A DNA stretch of 64,000 nt from Chryseobacterium sp. 36-9 (GCA_001898785.1 MKVE01000028.1:22244-86243), one strand, 5' to 3'. Positions 37,590 to 47,227 are shown, counted from the first letter of the stretch. Program-made: numbers and translations. Notes: a model not told the origin generated them from the sequence alone.

Positions 37590-38522
37590 TTAATTTGCGA
37601 AATTATCTACAATCTTATCAACAATCACCTGAGCCAATTTCTCCTTACTCTGATGTGTCCAACCTCCAATATGTGGCGTAATAATCACTTTTTCGGAATC
37701 TAATAAATATTTCAGATCCTGATTTTCTGTTTCCAGATTTTCAAAAGATGACTTTTCGTATTCCAAAACATCCAGACAAGCACCTAAAACTTTACCCGCT
37801 TCAATAGCTTGTACTAAGGCTTTAGTTTTTAAATTTTTTCCACGAGCGGTGTTCACAAAATAGAAATTCTTTTCCATTTTAGAAATGAATTCTTCATCAA
37901 TCAAATAATTAGTTTCATCTGTCAACGGAATATGAAGACTCAGAATATCAGCTCTTTTCTGAAGTTCTTCCAAAGAAACCTGCTTTGCAAATTCATCGGA
38001 AAGATCAGGCAAAATATCGTAGAAAATAACTTCAACACCAAAACCCGAAAGTCTTTTCGCCGTGGCTTTTCCCATATTTCCGTAGCCAATGATTCCGAAG
38101 GTTTTTCCTAGCAACTCGTCACCTCGGTTTTCTTCCCGTTTCCAGATTCCGTCCTTGACCTCGTTGGAAGCGATAAATAATCGGTTCATCAGAATCAACA
38201 ACATCCCGACAACGTGTTCTGCAACAGAATCGCGGTTTCCCTCCGGCGAATTAATCAATTTAATTCCTAAACTTTCGGCTGTTTCAATATCGATATTTTC
38301 CATTCCTGCGCCTACTCTTGCAATGAACTTAAGATGAGAAGCTTTGGTCAAAAAATTCTTATCCAATGGAATTCGGCTCCGGATGATGATTCCTTCGTAA
38401 TTCCGGATTTTTTCCAAAACTTCATCATAGCTGGAAGTATAATCTGCATCGAAAACAAAACCTTTTCCGGAAAGCTGTTGCTCTATCAATGGATGATTGG
38501 TGTCTAATAATAAGATTCGCAT
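37590..38522 (-). CDS. D-2-hydroxyacid dehydrogenase (phosphoglycerate dehydrogenase-like)
   Basis: The 310-residue product has the NAD-binding GIIGYGNMGKATAKRL motif (near 142) and the family catalytic set: Arg (VNTARG), Glu further on, and His (ITPHIGGWTHQS). It matches short serA-like D-3-phosphoglycerate or other 2-hydroxyacid dehydrogenases without a C-terminal ACT domain. The reaction is NAD-dependent reduction or oxidation of a 2-oxoacid/2-hydroxyacid pair; serine biosynthesis is the commonest role, but serC is not nearby. Confidence 0.88.
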   Translation of the reverse strand: MRILLLDTNHPLIEQQLSGKGFVFDADYTSSYDEVLEKIRNYEGIIIRSRIPLDKNFLTKASHLKFIARVGAGMENIDIETAESLGIKLINSPEGNRDSVAEHVVGMLLILMNRLFIASNEVKDGIWKREENRGDELLGKTFGIIGYGNMGKATAKRLSGFGVEVIFYDILPDLSDEFAKQVSLEELQKRADILSLHIPLTDETNYLIDEEFISKMEKNFYFVNTARGKNLKTKALVQAIEAGKVLGACLDVLEYEKSSFENLETENQDLKYLLDSEKVIITPHIGGWTHQSKEKLAQVIVDKIVDNFAN

Positions 38523-38594
38523 TTTGGATTATATGATAATTTATAGTTGATAAGTGATAAAAAAAGAAACGGAAGAAAAATCTTCCGTCGTAAT

Positions 38595-39122
38595 TTATAT
38601 TTCGATTTCTCCTGCAAACAATTTTTTCAGTTCTACAGAATCTGCCGGTTTCATTCTTCCGGAAAGAATCAGTGATAATTCTTTTCTTCTGAGCGCCGCA
38701 TCAAAACGTTTTACTTCTTCTTCAGTTTCCGGCTCGATCGCAGGAATTGGAATCGGACGATTGAACTCATCCACAGCAACAAACGTATAAATACCTTCGT
38801 TGGTATGGATTTTTGTCTGATTGATTGGGTCGTCCAGCCACACGTCCACATAAATCTCCATTGATGTCGAAAATGCCCTGGAAACCTTGGATTCCAAAAC
38901 CACAATTCCACCTTCCGGAATCGGATGATTGAAAGAGACATGATTCACAGATGCCGTCACCACTCTTCTTTCGCAATGTCTTGTTGCCGAGATAGAAGCT
39001 GCTCTGTCCATTCTTGACAATAGCTCGCCTCCGAAAAGATTTCTTAATGAATTGGTTTCGTTGGGCAAGACAATGTTCGTCATTACCGTAAGGCTATCTA
39101 TTGGTTTTTTGGATTTTTGCAT
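38595..39122 (-). CDS. Acyl-CoA thioesterase, hotdog fold
   Basis: The 175-residue product shows hotdog-fold acyl-CoA thioesterase features: LPNETNSLRNLFGGELLSRMDRAASISATRHCERRVVTASVNHVSF (about 19-65) with the conserved Asn/Gly/Asp-containing helix, and IHTNEGIYTFVAVDEFNRP. It hydrolyses acyl-CoA to free acid and CoA. Its start overlaps the preceding CCDC81-like gene by 29 nt, so the two are probably translated together. Confidence 0.88.
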   Translation of the reverse strand: MQKSKKPIDSLTVMTNIVLPNETNSLRNLFGGELLSRMDRAASISATRHCERRVVTASVNHVSFNHPIPEGGIVVLESKVSRAFSTSMEIYVDVWLDDPINQTKIHTNEGIYTFVAVDEFNRPIPIPAIEPETEEEVKRFDAALRRKELSLILSGRMKPADSVELKKLFAGEIEI

Positions 39123-39771
39123 TCGTTGTCGGTTTTATACTATCTATTTTTATTGAATCTTGTTTGGGAACGACCAAAACTTTTGGTTTTTCAACTGTCT
39201 TGATAAGCTGTTTTGCCGGGATGTTTGATGATCTTCCAAATATCAATTCCTGGTCTCCAAAGAGAAATAATGCTGCAGCTCCAATAATAATTATACTTAG
39301 AAAAGTCCAAATAACACCTTTATTGAAACTGTAATCTTCTGTGAAACTATTTTTTGACTTTAAAGTTTTGAGATGCTGCAAATCCACTTTTTCAAAACCA
39401 AAAACATCGTCATCATTATCTGTTACTTTAACAACCTTATTTTCTTCGTTTAATTGATATTGACCAAGATTTTCTAGATTAAGAACATTCTCTGTCTGTA
39501 ATTTTTGAATCCAATTTGCCACTTCGTTTTTCAGGTTCATCTGAACTATAAAAAGGTTTGTATTGGTTTCGTCAGCAATATATTTCGCTAACTGATTGTC
39601 ATAACCAGACGGTTCATATTCGAAAGTGACAGTTTCCTTCGGAGGAATAATAATAGAATTTTCTGCATCAATTTTAGCAGATTCTCTGTTAAGCTGGAAA
39701 ATGCCAAACTCAGGAACTTCTGCCCTATTATGCTTCAGAAGATATTGATATAAAAGATATTCAAAATTCAT
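39094..39771 (-). CDS. Membrane protein with CCDC81/HU-like domains
   Basis: The start chosen is the ATG at 39771 (NFEYLLYQYLLKHN); one 6 nt upstream is possible. The N-terminal roughly 110 residues contain two HU-like (CCDC81-type) halves (EVPEFGIFQLNRESAKI, IADETNTNLFIVQMNLKNEVANWIQKLQ, LENLGQYQLNEENKVV), then one TM helix (about 150-170) and a basic tail. Homologues in this phylum often end in a SPOR peptidoglycan-binding domain; it is not visible here, so this may be a shortened form. Overlaps the thioesterase gene. Confidence 0.7.
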   Translation of the reverse strand: MNFEYLLYQYLLKHNRAEVPEFGIFQLNRESAKIDAENSIIIPPKETVTFEYEPSGYDNQLAKYIADETNTNLFIVQMNLKNEVANWIQKLQTENVLNLENLGQYQLNEENKVVKVTDNDDDVFGFEKVDLQHLKTLKSKNSFTEDYSFNKGVIWTFLSIIIIGAAALFLFGDQELIFGRSSNIPAKQLIKTVEKPKVLVVPKQDSIKIDSIKPTTNAKIQKTNR

Positions 39772-39811
39772 CGCCACAAAACTACATAATTTTTGATGTT
39801 AAAGAAAATAT

Positions 39812-39839
39812 AAAAGGTTGCTTTTTACAGCAACCTTTT
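39812..39839 (-). terminator. Terminator of the small secreted protein gene
   Basis: A perfect 11-bp stem (39812-39822 with 39829-39839), loop 6 nt, lies 23 nt after the stop at 39863. A moderate T-run follows on the minus strand. Confidence 0.65.
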
Positions 39840-39862
39840 GATTTGATATGAATTAATTAAAG

Positions 39863-40546
39863 TTAGTAAGAAAATTTCACCGCTTCTGAAATAGCATTCC
39901 CGGAAATTGTCATCAGATACATTCCTTTTTGAGAAAGACTGAGATCAATAGGGTTTCCGTTGGCGTTCACTTTCAGGTTTTTTATAACCTTTCCTCCAAA
40001 ATCATAGACCGTAATATCCAGATTCCCTTTTGCCGAAGTGAATAATTTCCCGGCTGCAACCTGAGATTTGGTTTTACCATTAACATCCGCTACAGCTAAA
40101 CTTGAAATAGTGGAAGGTGTAAAACCGTAACTAGTTCCCAACTTATCAGCTGTCTGATGTCCACCGTTACCTGCAGGAGCTTCTGTAAAAAGAAACCTCA
40201 ATTCATTCACTTTAGTTCCGGGCGGCAAAACACCTCCTGTATTATTAAAATTATGGGTATTCAGGTTAATTGTTCCCGAATAATTCGTCCCATCCCAGTT
40301 AAGTGTTGTTGTAATATTACTCCAGGCATCATTAAATGTTCCGCTTGGTGTTGTATCCCCGGGATTTATAAACAGATAAACACCGATAGGTTGACTAAAT
40401 GGGTCATAAAATGCCCACCCATTTGCAGAATCATTGTAAGTCATAGTATAAACACCTTCTGATGTTTTTACAATTTTTAAAAGTGCTTGTGCAGAAAGCG
40501 TCATACCTGCCAATACTGCAAGCATCAGAGAATAGATTTTTTTCAT
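39863..40546 (-). CDS. Secreted protein with a T9SS-like C-terminus
   Basis: The 227-residue product has a signal peptide (KKIYSLMLAVLAGMTLSAQ). The body is Asn/Thr/Gly-rich with predicted beta strands (GVYLFINPGDTTPSGTFND, LNWDGTNYSGTINLN) and ends with DITVYDFGGKVIKNLKVNANGNPIDLSLSQKGMYLMTISG, which looks like the core of a T9SS sorting domain without the usual YPNP start. The family is not recognised. The gene is monocistronic and followed by a terminator. Confidence 0.65.
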   Translation of the reverse strand: MKKIYSLMLAVLAGMTLSAQALLKIVKTSEGVYTMTYNDSANGWAFYDPFSQPIGVYLFINPGDTTPSGTFNDAWSNITTTLNWDGTNYSGTINLNTHNFNNTGGVLPPGTKVNELRFLFTEAPAGNGGHQTADKLGTSYGFTPSTISSLAVADVNGKTKSQVAAGKLFTSAKGNLDITVYDFGGKVIKNLKVNANGNPIDLSLSQKGMYLMTISGNAISEAVKFSY

Positions 40547-40703
40547 AGATGTAAATTTTTAAGGTCTATATTTGATTTTAATTAATTTTTTGTCAAACAA
40601 TTAAAATCCTTGTAAATCTAATATTAATTTTAAGTTAACAAGAAAAAATTTACTCCAAGACCTTAAAAACAACATAACTAATTAATAATCAGTGTGAAAA
40701 TTT

Positions 40704-42809
40704 TTATTTAAACTTCAAAGAAACACCAAAAAGGAAGTTAATTCCGGCTTGTGAGAAGTAATAAGGTCCACTAAAACCGTTGTTGACATACTTCGTATCA
40801 GTGAAATTATTTAACAAAAATCTAAGAATGACATCCTGTTTCTGAAAAGGCAGCATGTATGACATATTAAAATCCGGAACGAAATAGGAGTCCAACTGAT
40901 TGATTTTATCTCCCGAATTATCCAGATATTGTTTTCCGACATATTGTGCGGTAATGCCAAGGTTGAAGTTTTTGAACGGCGAATAAGCCACACTCCCATT
41001 GGCAATAATATTAGGTGAAAAAGAAATGTCCGTATTCCCGAAATTCTGAACGCCGTCTTCCGTTTCAGAATAAAAATCTTTGTTTTTGTTATTGCTAAAA
41101 GTCGCATTCGCAGAAACCTGCAAATCTTGAGTGATCTTGGCAAGAATCCCTAATTCTAAACCAAGTCTGTAACTTTTTCCGCTATTGGTTCTTATAAATT
41201 CCCCAACATTATTGATTTGTCCGTTCAGAACCAGCTGATTTCTGTAATACATATAATAGGCATTGGCCGTTAAAGCTACTCTACCGAATTGCTGTTCCCA
41301 ACCCGCTTCAAAATCATGCAGTGTTTCTGCTTTTGTTTCCGGGTTTGCAAAAAGATCATCTCTGTTAGGTTCGCGGTGCGCATTAGCATACGATACAAAA
41401 ACTTTTCCGTTATCTATATTAAAATTAACTCCTGCTTTCGGATTGAAGAATGTCCACTTTTTATCCAGATCGGCGCCTTCACCATCGCCTTGTGTAATGA
41501 TTTTAGTATTATAATCGATATTTCTTAATTGCAGATCTCCAAAGAATTCGAATTGATTCAATTTATAAATCGCTTTTGCAAATCCTGAAACTTCGTTCTT
41601 GACAGAGCGGTTTCTGTAATATTCGAACTCATCTATCTGAGGAATAAAAACGCCTGTTACGTTTCCGAAATGCCTCCCGTAATACTGATTAGCAACCGCT
41701 CCCACATTAACACTCAGATTTCCCAAATTCCCATACAAAGTAGAAATAACACCATAAAAATCATTATCCAGCCATTTTTTCCTGATGAAATCCGAAGTTT
41801 TGATTTCTGTTCCATTTTCGATGATGTTTGGTAAATTATATTTGGAAAATTTGGCACCTTGTTTATAGTTTTCATACCAGCCTTTTCCTTTGGTGTAATG
41901 TGCCGTAGTTTCTAATTTCCATTGATCAGAAAGTTTTTGGTTCCATAATAACTGGTAATGATTTTGTCTGTAATTATCAGTTTCATTGTCATAAAACCCG
42001 ATAATATTTTCCCAATTTGCATCATAGATTGCTCCGGAATAATTGAACTTCGGGTTAGTTTCCCAAGTTGCTTTATCAATGCCATTCCACGCCTGATACG
42101 TTTTTTCTTTTCCTCCAAATGCCAAAAACCTCAACTCCGTATTTTTTTCCTGGAACAAAGCAGAAAAATTATAGGAATGCAGATTGGAAGAAGCTCTGTC
42201 AATATAGCCGTCGGAATGGATATTTGTATATCGCCCCATCACAGACAAACGGTTTTTCCAGAACTTTCCGGAATTAATTTCTGCAGAATATTTGTAGGTA
42301 TTGAAAGACCCATAAGAATCATCGGACTTTACAGAAAACTCCTCCGAAGGATCTCTGGAAATCACATTAACACTCGCTCCAAAAGCAGAAACACCATTAG
42401 ATGAAGTTCCTACACCTCTTTGAATGACAATCTGCGAAGCCGAGCTTGTCAAATCCGGAACATCTACAAAAAAAGTTCCCTGGGATTCTGCATCATTGTA
42501 AGGAACGCCATTCATCATGACATTAATACTTGTTCCTGCTGTTCCTCTGATGCGGAATCCTGTATATCCAATTCCGTTTCCTGCGTCAGAAGTTGAAATA
42601 ACAGACATTTGGTTTTTCAAAAGAATCGGTAAATCCTGACCTAGATTCTTGTCTGCCAAATCTTTTTCGACATTAATGATCGCTTTTGCAACCGGCGTTT
42701 TTTTTGTGAATTCGACCGCTGGAATTGATGTAATTTTTGTAGAATCCTGAACAGTCTGCGAAAGATAAAAAGGAGCAGCTAATACTCCTAAAAAAATAAA
42801 TCCTTTCAT
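40704..42809 (-). CDS. TonB-dependent outer membrane receptor, probably for thiamine
   Basis: The 701-residue product has a signal peptide, a plug domain (about 35-150; PILLKNQMSVISTSDAGNGIGYTGFRIRGTAGTSINVMMNGVPYND), and a 22-strand barrel (about 155-701) ending in FLFGVSLKFK. A TPP riboswitch sits in its leader (about 42950-43018), so thiamine or a precursor is the likely ligand; this pairing is known for flavobacterial receptors. No pnuT-type inner-membrane transporter or thiamine kinase is adjacent. The start is preceded by about 140 nt of AT-rich expression platform. Confidence 0.9.
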   Translation of the reverse strand: MKGFIFLGVLAAPFYLSQTVQDSTKITSIPAVEFTKKTPVAKAIINVEKDLADKNLGQDLPILLKNQMSVISTSDAGNGIGYTGFRIRGTAGTSINVMMNGVPYNDAESQGTFFVDVPDLTSSASQIVIQRGVGTSSNGVSAFGASVNVISRDPSEEFSVKSDDSYGSFNTYKYSAEINSGKFWKNRLSVMGRYTNIHSDGYIDRASSNLHSYNFSALFQEKNTELRFLAFGGKEKTYQAWNGIDKATWETNPKFNYSGAIYDANWENIIGFYDNETDNYRQNHYQLLWNQKLSDQWKLETTAHYTKGKGWYENYKQGAKFSKYNLPNIIENGTEIKTSDFIRKKWLDNDFYGVISTLYGNLGNLSVNVGAVANQYYGRHFGNVTGVFIPQIDEFEYYRNRSVKNEVSGFAKAIYKLNQFEFFGDLQLRNIDYNTKIITQGDGEGADLDKKWTFFNPKAGVNFNIDNGKVFVSYANAHREPNRDDLFANPETKAETLHDFEAGWEQQFGRVALTANAYYMYYRNQLVLNGQINNVGEFIRTNSGKSYRLGLELGILAKITQDLQVSANATFSNNKNKDFYSETEDGVQNFGNTDISFSPNIIANGSVAYSPFKNFNLGITAQYVGKQYLDNSGDKINQLDSYFVPDFNMSYMLPFQKQDVILRFLLNNFTDTKYVNNGFSGPYYFSQAGINFLFGVSLKFK

Positions 42810-42949
42810 TCTCTTAAATTTTTGTTGTTAAAATTTAGTGGAATAAAAGGGGCGATTACGGTTATAAATGATTTTCGATGATTGATAAATGATTTTTTAT
42901 AACGTTATTATTAATCACTCATCTTTTATCATTCATCATTTATAATGAA

Positions 42950-43018
42950 TGTTTCCCTAAACTCGTTACAAGTTCCAGGTTCATTGGGTATAATCTCAGC
43001 TTTTTACAGCACCCCTTA
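42950..43018 (-). promoter_or_regulatory. TPP (THI-box) riboswitch of the TonB receptor
   Basis: On the minus strand the conserved THI-element blocks appear in order: AGGGGTGCTGT, then CTGAGATTATACCC and AATGAACCTG, and the closing TTTAGGGAAAC. They fit the TPP-binding fold and end about 140 nt before the receptor start. Bound TPP is expected to lower expression when thiamine is plentiful. Between it and the ATG, a 10-nt segment near ATGAATGATA can pair with a downstream ATCATTTATC segment, a possible alternative stem. The folding is inferred. Confidence 0.9.
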
Positions 43019-43049
43019 AATTTCTGACTGCGAAATTACAAATTTTTAA

Positions 43050-43718
43050 TTAATACGCGTGATTATTTCTATTAATAAAAAAATATTGGTTTCCATCTTT
43101 TGAAACTTCAAAAAGATTAGCAGTCTTCCAACTCAGATTAGTTTTGATATCTTCATAAACAAAAGGAATGACAATCTGATTTTGCTTATCGATCACACCA
43201 AATTTATTATCCAAAACCGCCACGATCATTGGATTCTCTTTGTCACCGTCCAAAACATACAGCATCTGATATTGAGGATAAATTTCGAAATCCTTATAGT
43301 TTTTGTAATCTGCATTATCCTTACTTACCAAACCATACAAGCCATTCATAACAAAAGCCTTATACTTGGGTGCTTCATAAGGGGAAACACATTTTCCAAG
43401 ATCTTCTTTTTTATATTCGTAAACACGAGTACCTTTTTTATTAATCCTGTAAGTAGTTTCGTTTTTTTCAACTGTAGCATAATCAGCAGAACCAAATATT
43501 CTGATTTTACGGTTTGGAGAATTAAGCAAATTACAATCTTCGGAAAAAAACATTGCAATATGATATTCAGCAGGAATAACTAATTTGCCGGATTGGTTAA
43601 CATAACCAGCTTTCTGATTGATTGTCTTAGGAATAAGAGAAGGAATTACATCATCCTTCATTTGGGAATATAGGGAAATGATAAAGCCTGTGAAACATAA
43701 GCCTAATAATTTTCTCAT
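43050..43718 (-). CDS. Secreted WG-repeat protein
   Basis: The 222-residue product has a signal peptide (RKLLGLCFTGFIISLYSQ) and WG-type repeats: AGYVNQSGKLVIPAEYHIAM, NGLYGLVSKDNADY, and NKFGVIDKQNQIVIPFVYEDI. WG repeats form a beta-propeller-like surface of unknown ligand. It follows the DUF2752 gene by 15 nt and is probably in the same operon; the two have no known joint role. Confidence 0.75.
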   Translation of the reverse strand: MRKLLGLCFTGFIISLYSQMKDDVIPSLIPKTINQKAGYVNQSGKLVIPAEYHIAMFFSEDCNLLNSPNRKIRIFGSADYATVEKNETTYRINKKGTRVYEYKKEDLGKCVSPYEAPKYKAFVMNGLYGLVSKDNADYKNYKDFEIYPQYQMLYVLDGDKENPMIVAVLDNKFGVIDKQNQIVIPFVYEDIKTNLSWKTANLFEVSKDGNQYFFINRNNHAY

Positions 43719-43733
43719 CGTTGTTTTGTGTGT

Positions 43734-44153
43734 TTATAAATTTTCAATAATACCATTATAAAAAACAGTATTTCTGAATAGCGAAAATAATAAAACTATT
43801 ATTAGCAGTACAATAAAAAATGATTTTCTAAAAAATAATTTGGAAAAAATAGTTTTTTCGTAATTTGGATTAAAATATTTATTCAAAAGCAAAAAGACAA
43901 TAATTGGGATTGCTATTACAAATAATGGATTGAATTTAAAAGCTTCTAAAACCCGAAAATGTAACAATGAATGAAATGCTCTTTGAACACCACAACCTGC
44001 ACACTCATATCCCGTCATTTCTTTTAATGGACACTTTAAGAAATATGAATTTTTTGAAGGATCAAAGAAAAAATAGATAGAAACCAAAATCAGGAAAAAG
44101 ACAAAAATGCCTATCTCTTTTTTTTTGATTTTAATTAATTGGCTGATTTTCAA
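43734..44153 (-). CDS. DUF2752 membrane protein (TTG start)
   Basis: The reading frame begins with TTG at 44153; there is no ATG before the cysteine motif, so this is the likeliest start. The 139-residue product has three hydrophobic segments (GIFVFFLILVSIYFFF; PLFVIAIPIIVFLLL; FFIVLLIIVLLFSLF) and the signature CPLKEMTGYECAGCGVQRAFHSLLHF (near 41-66) of the DUF2752 family. The role of this family is unknown; the paired cysteines suggest redox or metal contacts. It starts the pair with the WG-repeat gene. Confidence 0.75.
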   Translation of the reverse strand: MKISQLIKIKKKEIGIFVFFLILVSIYFFFDPSKNSYFLKCPLKEMTGYECAGCGVQRAFHSLLHFRVLEAFKFNPLFVIAIPIIVFLLLNKYFNPNYEKTIFSKLFFRKSFFIVLLIIVLLFSLFRNTVFYNGIIENL

Positions 44154-44264
44154 AATAATAAAATTTGCCTATTTCTGATTCTCAAAATAAAAAATTATTA
44201 TGATAAAAATATAAAAATATAGATAAAAGACATCTAATTTATTTTTAATCTAAATTATTCTATT

Positions 44265-44294
44265 CTTAGAAAAGCTCAGAATTTCGTAAATTTG
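44265..44294 (+). promoter_or_regulatory. Candidate promoter of acnB
   Basis: TAAATTTG at 44287-44294 matches the -7 consensus; a TTA triplet near 44266, spaced 18 nt, stands in the -33 position. The leader to acnB would be about 150 nt, long for this organism, and no known riboswitch is recognised in it. Confidence 0.5.
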
Positions 44295-44446
44295 GGCGAA
44301 TTTAATAAGAATTTAGATTCCATTGATAGAATCAGGTTTGTCTACAAAATTCCGGAAACTATCTCATTACAATACATTTGTTGTTGTAGCATCAATAACT
44401 GCAATCACAAATATCTGAATTAAAGAAAGAAAAGAGTTCTAATATT

Positions 44447-47227
44447 ATGAATATTTATCAGGATTATATCCAAGAGATTGAAGAAAGAAAAAACCAAGGG
44501 CTTCATCCAAAGCCAATTGATAACGCAGATTTATTAAGCGAGATCATTTCACAAATCAAAGATACAGCTAACGCGCACCGTGCTGATTCTCTTAAATTTT
44601 TTATCTATAATACTTTACCGGGTACAACAAGTGCTGCCGGTGTCAAGGCAAAATTCCTAAAAGAAATCATCCTTGGAGAATCTGCGGTTGCAGAAATCAC
44701 GCCGAGCTTTGCTTTTGAGCTTCTGTCTCATATGAAAGGTGGTCCGTCAATCGAAGTATTGCTTGATTTGGCATTAGGTAATAATGAAAACATTGCAAGA
44801 CAAGCGGCTGAAGTTCTAAAAACCCAGGTTTTCTTATATGATGCTGATACAGCTCGTTTGAAAGAAGCGTACGAATTGGGAAGCAAAATCGCTAAAGATA
44901 TTTTGGAAAGCTATGCGAAAGCAGAATTTTTCACGAAACTTCCGGAAGTTCCGGAAGAAATCAAGGTTGTGACTTTCATTGCTGGTGAAGGTGATATTTC
45001 TACGGATTTATTGTCTCCGGGAAATCAGGCGCACTCGCGCTCAGACCGGGAATTGCACGGAAAGTGTATGATCACTCCTGAAGCACAGGACGAAATCAGA
45101 ATGCTTCAAGCTCAGCATCCTGATGCAAGCGTAATGCTGATCGCAGAGAAAGGAACAATGGGTGTTGGTTCTTCCCGTATGTCGGGTGTAAACAACGTGG
45201 CACTTTGGACTGGTAAACAAGCGAGTCCTTACGTACCGTTTGTAAACATCGCTCCGATCGTTGGAGGAACAAATGGAATTTCTCCAATCTTCTTAACAAC
45301 TGTTGATGTAACAGGAGGGATCGGAATCGACCTTCAAAACTGGGTAAAGAAAGTTGACGAAAACGGAAATCCTATTCGTAATGAAAATGGCGATATCGTT
45401 TTGGAAGAGAAATATTCTGTTGCTACAGGAACGGTTTTGACCATCAATACGAAAGAGAAAAAATTATACAACGGAGATGTTGAATTGAAAGATATTTCAA
45501 AATCATTCACTCCTCAAAAATTAGAGTTTATCAGAGCGGGAGGTTCTTATGCCATCGTTTTCGGTAAAAAAATCCAGACGTTCGCGGCAAGAACTTTAGG
45601 CATTACTCCTCCTGCAGTTTTCGCTCCTTCTAAAGAAATTTCTATTGAAGGACAAGGACTTACTGCAGTTGAAAAAATCTTCAACAGAAATGCAGTTGGC
45701 GTTACTAAAGGAAAACTGTTACATGCTGGTTCCGACGTTCGTGTTGAAGTAAACATCGTGGGTTCTCAGGATACAACAGGTTTAATGACCGCTCAGGAAT
45801 TGGAATCTATGGCAGCAACGGTAATTTCTCCCATTGTTGACGGAGCTTACCAGTCAGGATGTCACACCGCTTCAGTTTGGGATAAAAAAGCACAGACCAA
45901 TATTCCTAAATTAATGAAATTCATGAACGATTTCGGAGTAATCACAGCTCGTGACCCGAAAGGTGAATACCACGCAATGACAGACGTTATTCACAAAGTT
46001 CTTAACGATATTACGGTTGACGAATGGGCAATCATCATCGGAGGAGACTCTCACACGAGAATGTCTAAAGGGGTTGCTTTCGGGGCAGACTCCGGAACGG
46101 TAGCTTTGGCTTTGGCAACCGGTGAAGCTTCAATGCCGATTCCTGAATCTGTGAAAGTAACTTTCAAAGGCGAGATGAAGGAGCATATGGATTTCCGTGA
46201 TGTGGTTCACGCAACTCAGGCTCAGATGCTGAAGCAATTTGACGGTGAAAATGTTTTCCAGGGAAGAATTATCGAGGTGCACATCGGAACACTTCCGGCT
46301 GACCAGGCGTTTACATTTACAGACTGGACTGCAGAAATGAAAGCTAAAGCTTCGATTTGTATCTCTGAAGACGATACTTTGATTGAATCTTTGGAAATTG
46401 CAAAAAGCAGAATCCAGATCATGATCGATAAAGGTATGGACAACAAAAATCATGTTCTTCAGGGTCTTATTAATAAAGCAAACAAGAGAATTGAGGAAAT
46501 CAGAACAGGTGAAAAACCGGCTTTAACTCCTGATGCAAATGCTAAATATTATGCTGAAGTTGTCGTTGATCTTGATGCCATTGTAGAACCAATGATCGCT
46601 GACCCGGATGTAAACAACGACGACGTTTCTAAAAGATACACCCACGATACGATCAGAGATCTTACATATTATGGAGGCGAGAAAAAAGTTGACCTTGGTT
46701 TCGTCGGATCTTGTATGGTTCACAAGGGAGACTTGAAGATTGTTTCTCAAATGCTTAAAAATATCGAAAAGCAGACCGGTACGGTAGAATTTAAGGCTCC
46801 GCTTGTAGTAGCTGCTCCAACGTATAACATCATTGATGAGCTAAAAGCAGAAGGTGACTGGGAATTCCTTGAGAAATATTCAGGTTTTGAATTTGATGAT
46901 AATGCTCCAAAAGGTGAAGCCCGTGTGGAATATAAAAACATGATGTATCTTGAGCGTCCCGGATGTAATCTTTGTATGGGTAACCAGGAAAAAGCAGCGA
47001 AAGGTGATACTGTTTTAGCGACTTCTACCCGTCTTTTCCAGGGAAGAGTGGTTGAAGATTCTGAACGTAAAAAAGGAGAATCTTTATTGGCCTCCACTCC
47101 TGTTGTTGTTCTTTCTGCAATCATGGGAAGAATTCCGAGCATCGATGAGTACAAAACAGCTGTTGAAGGGATCGATTTGACGACTTTTGTTCCTTCTATT
47201 AAAGAATTAGTAACTGTTGGTCATTAA
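44447..47227 (+). CDS. acnB: Bifunctional aconitate hydratase 2 / 2-methylisocitrate dehydratase (AcnB type)
   Basis: AcnB interconverts citrate and isocitrate with a [4Fe-4S] cluster. The 926-residue product has the N-terminal HEAT-like domain of the AcnB class (about 1-150; EVLLDLALGNNENIARQAAEVL) and three cluster cysteines in GSCMVHKGDL and GCNLCMGNQEKA. The IIGGDSHTRMSKGVAFGADSG motif of the active site is present. Length agrees with the family. An acnA-type enzyme lies 3 kb downstream, so both classes are encoded here. Confidence 0.95.
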   Translation: MNIYQDYIQEIEERKNQGLHPKPIDNADLLSEIISQIKDTANAHRADSLKFFIYNTLPGTTSAAGVKAKFLKEIILGESAVAEITPSFAFELLSHMKGGPSIEVLLDLALGNNENIARQAAEVLKTQVFLYDADTARLKEAYELGSKIAKDILESYAKAEFFTKLPEVPEEIKVVTFIAGEGDISTDLLSPGNQAHSRSDRELHGKCMITPEAQDEIRMLQAQHPDASVMLIAEKGTMGVGSSRMSGVNNVALWTGKQASPYVPFVNIAPIVGGTNGISPIFLTTVDVTGGIGIDLQNWVKKVDENGNPIRNENGDIVLEEKYSVATGTVLTINTKEKKLYNGDVELKDISKSFTPQKLEFIRAGGSYAIVFGKKIQTFAARTLGITPPAVFAPSKEISIEGQGLTAVEKIFNRNAVGVTKGKLLHAGSDVRVEVNIVGSQDTTGLMTAQELESMAATVISPIVDGAYQSGCHTASVWDKKAQTNIPKLMKFMNDFGVITARDPKGEYHAMTDVIHKVLNDITVDEWAIIIGGDSHTRMSKGVAFGADSGTVALALATGEASMPIPESVKVTFKGEMKEHMDFRDVVHATQAQMLKQFDGENVFQGRIIEVHIGTLPADQAFTFTDWTAEMKAKASICISEDDTLIESLEIAKSRIQIMIDKGMDNKNHVLQGLINKANKRIEEIRTGEKPALTPDANAKYYAEVVVDLDAIVEPMIADPDVNNDDVSKRYTHDTIRDLTYYGGEKKVDLGFVGSCMVHKGDLKIVSQMLKNIEKQTGTVEFKAPLVVAAPTYNIIDELKAEGDWEFLEKYSGFEFDDNAPKGEARVEYKNMMYLERPGCNLCMGNQEKAAKGDTVLATSTRLFQGRVVEDSERKKGESLLASTPVVVLSAIMGRIPSIDEYKTAVEGIDLTTFVPSIKELVTVGH

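Noticed and set aside
40566..40573. Plus-strand TATATTTG near the 40.5-kb gene
   Set aside because: It matches the -7 consensus but no plus-strand gene follows, so it is probably chance in AT-rich DNA.
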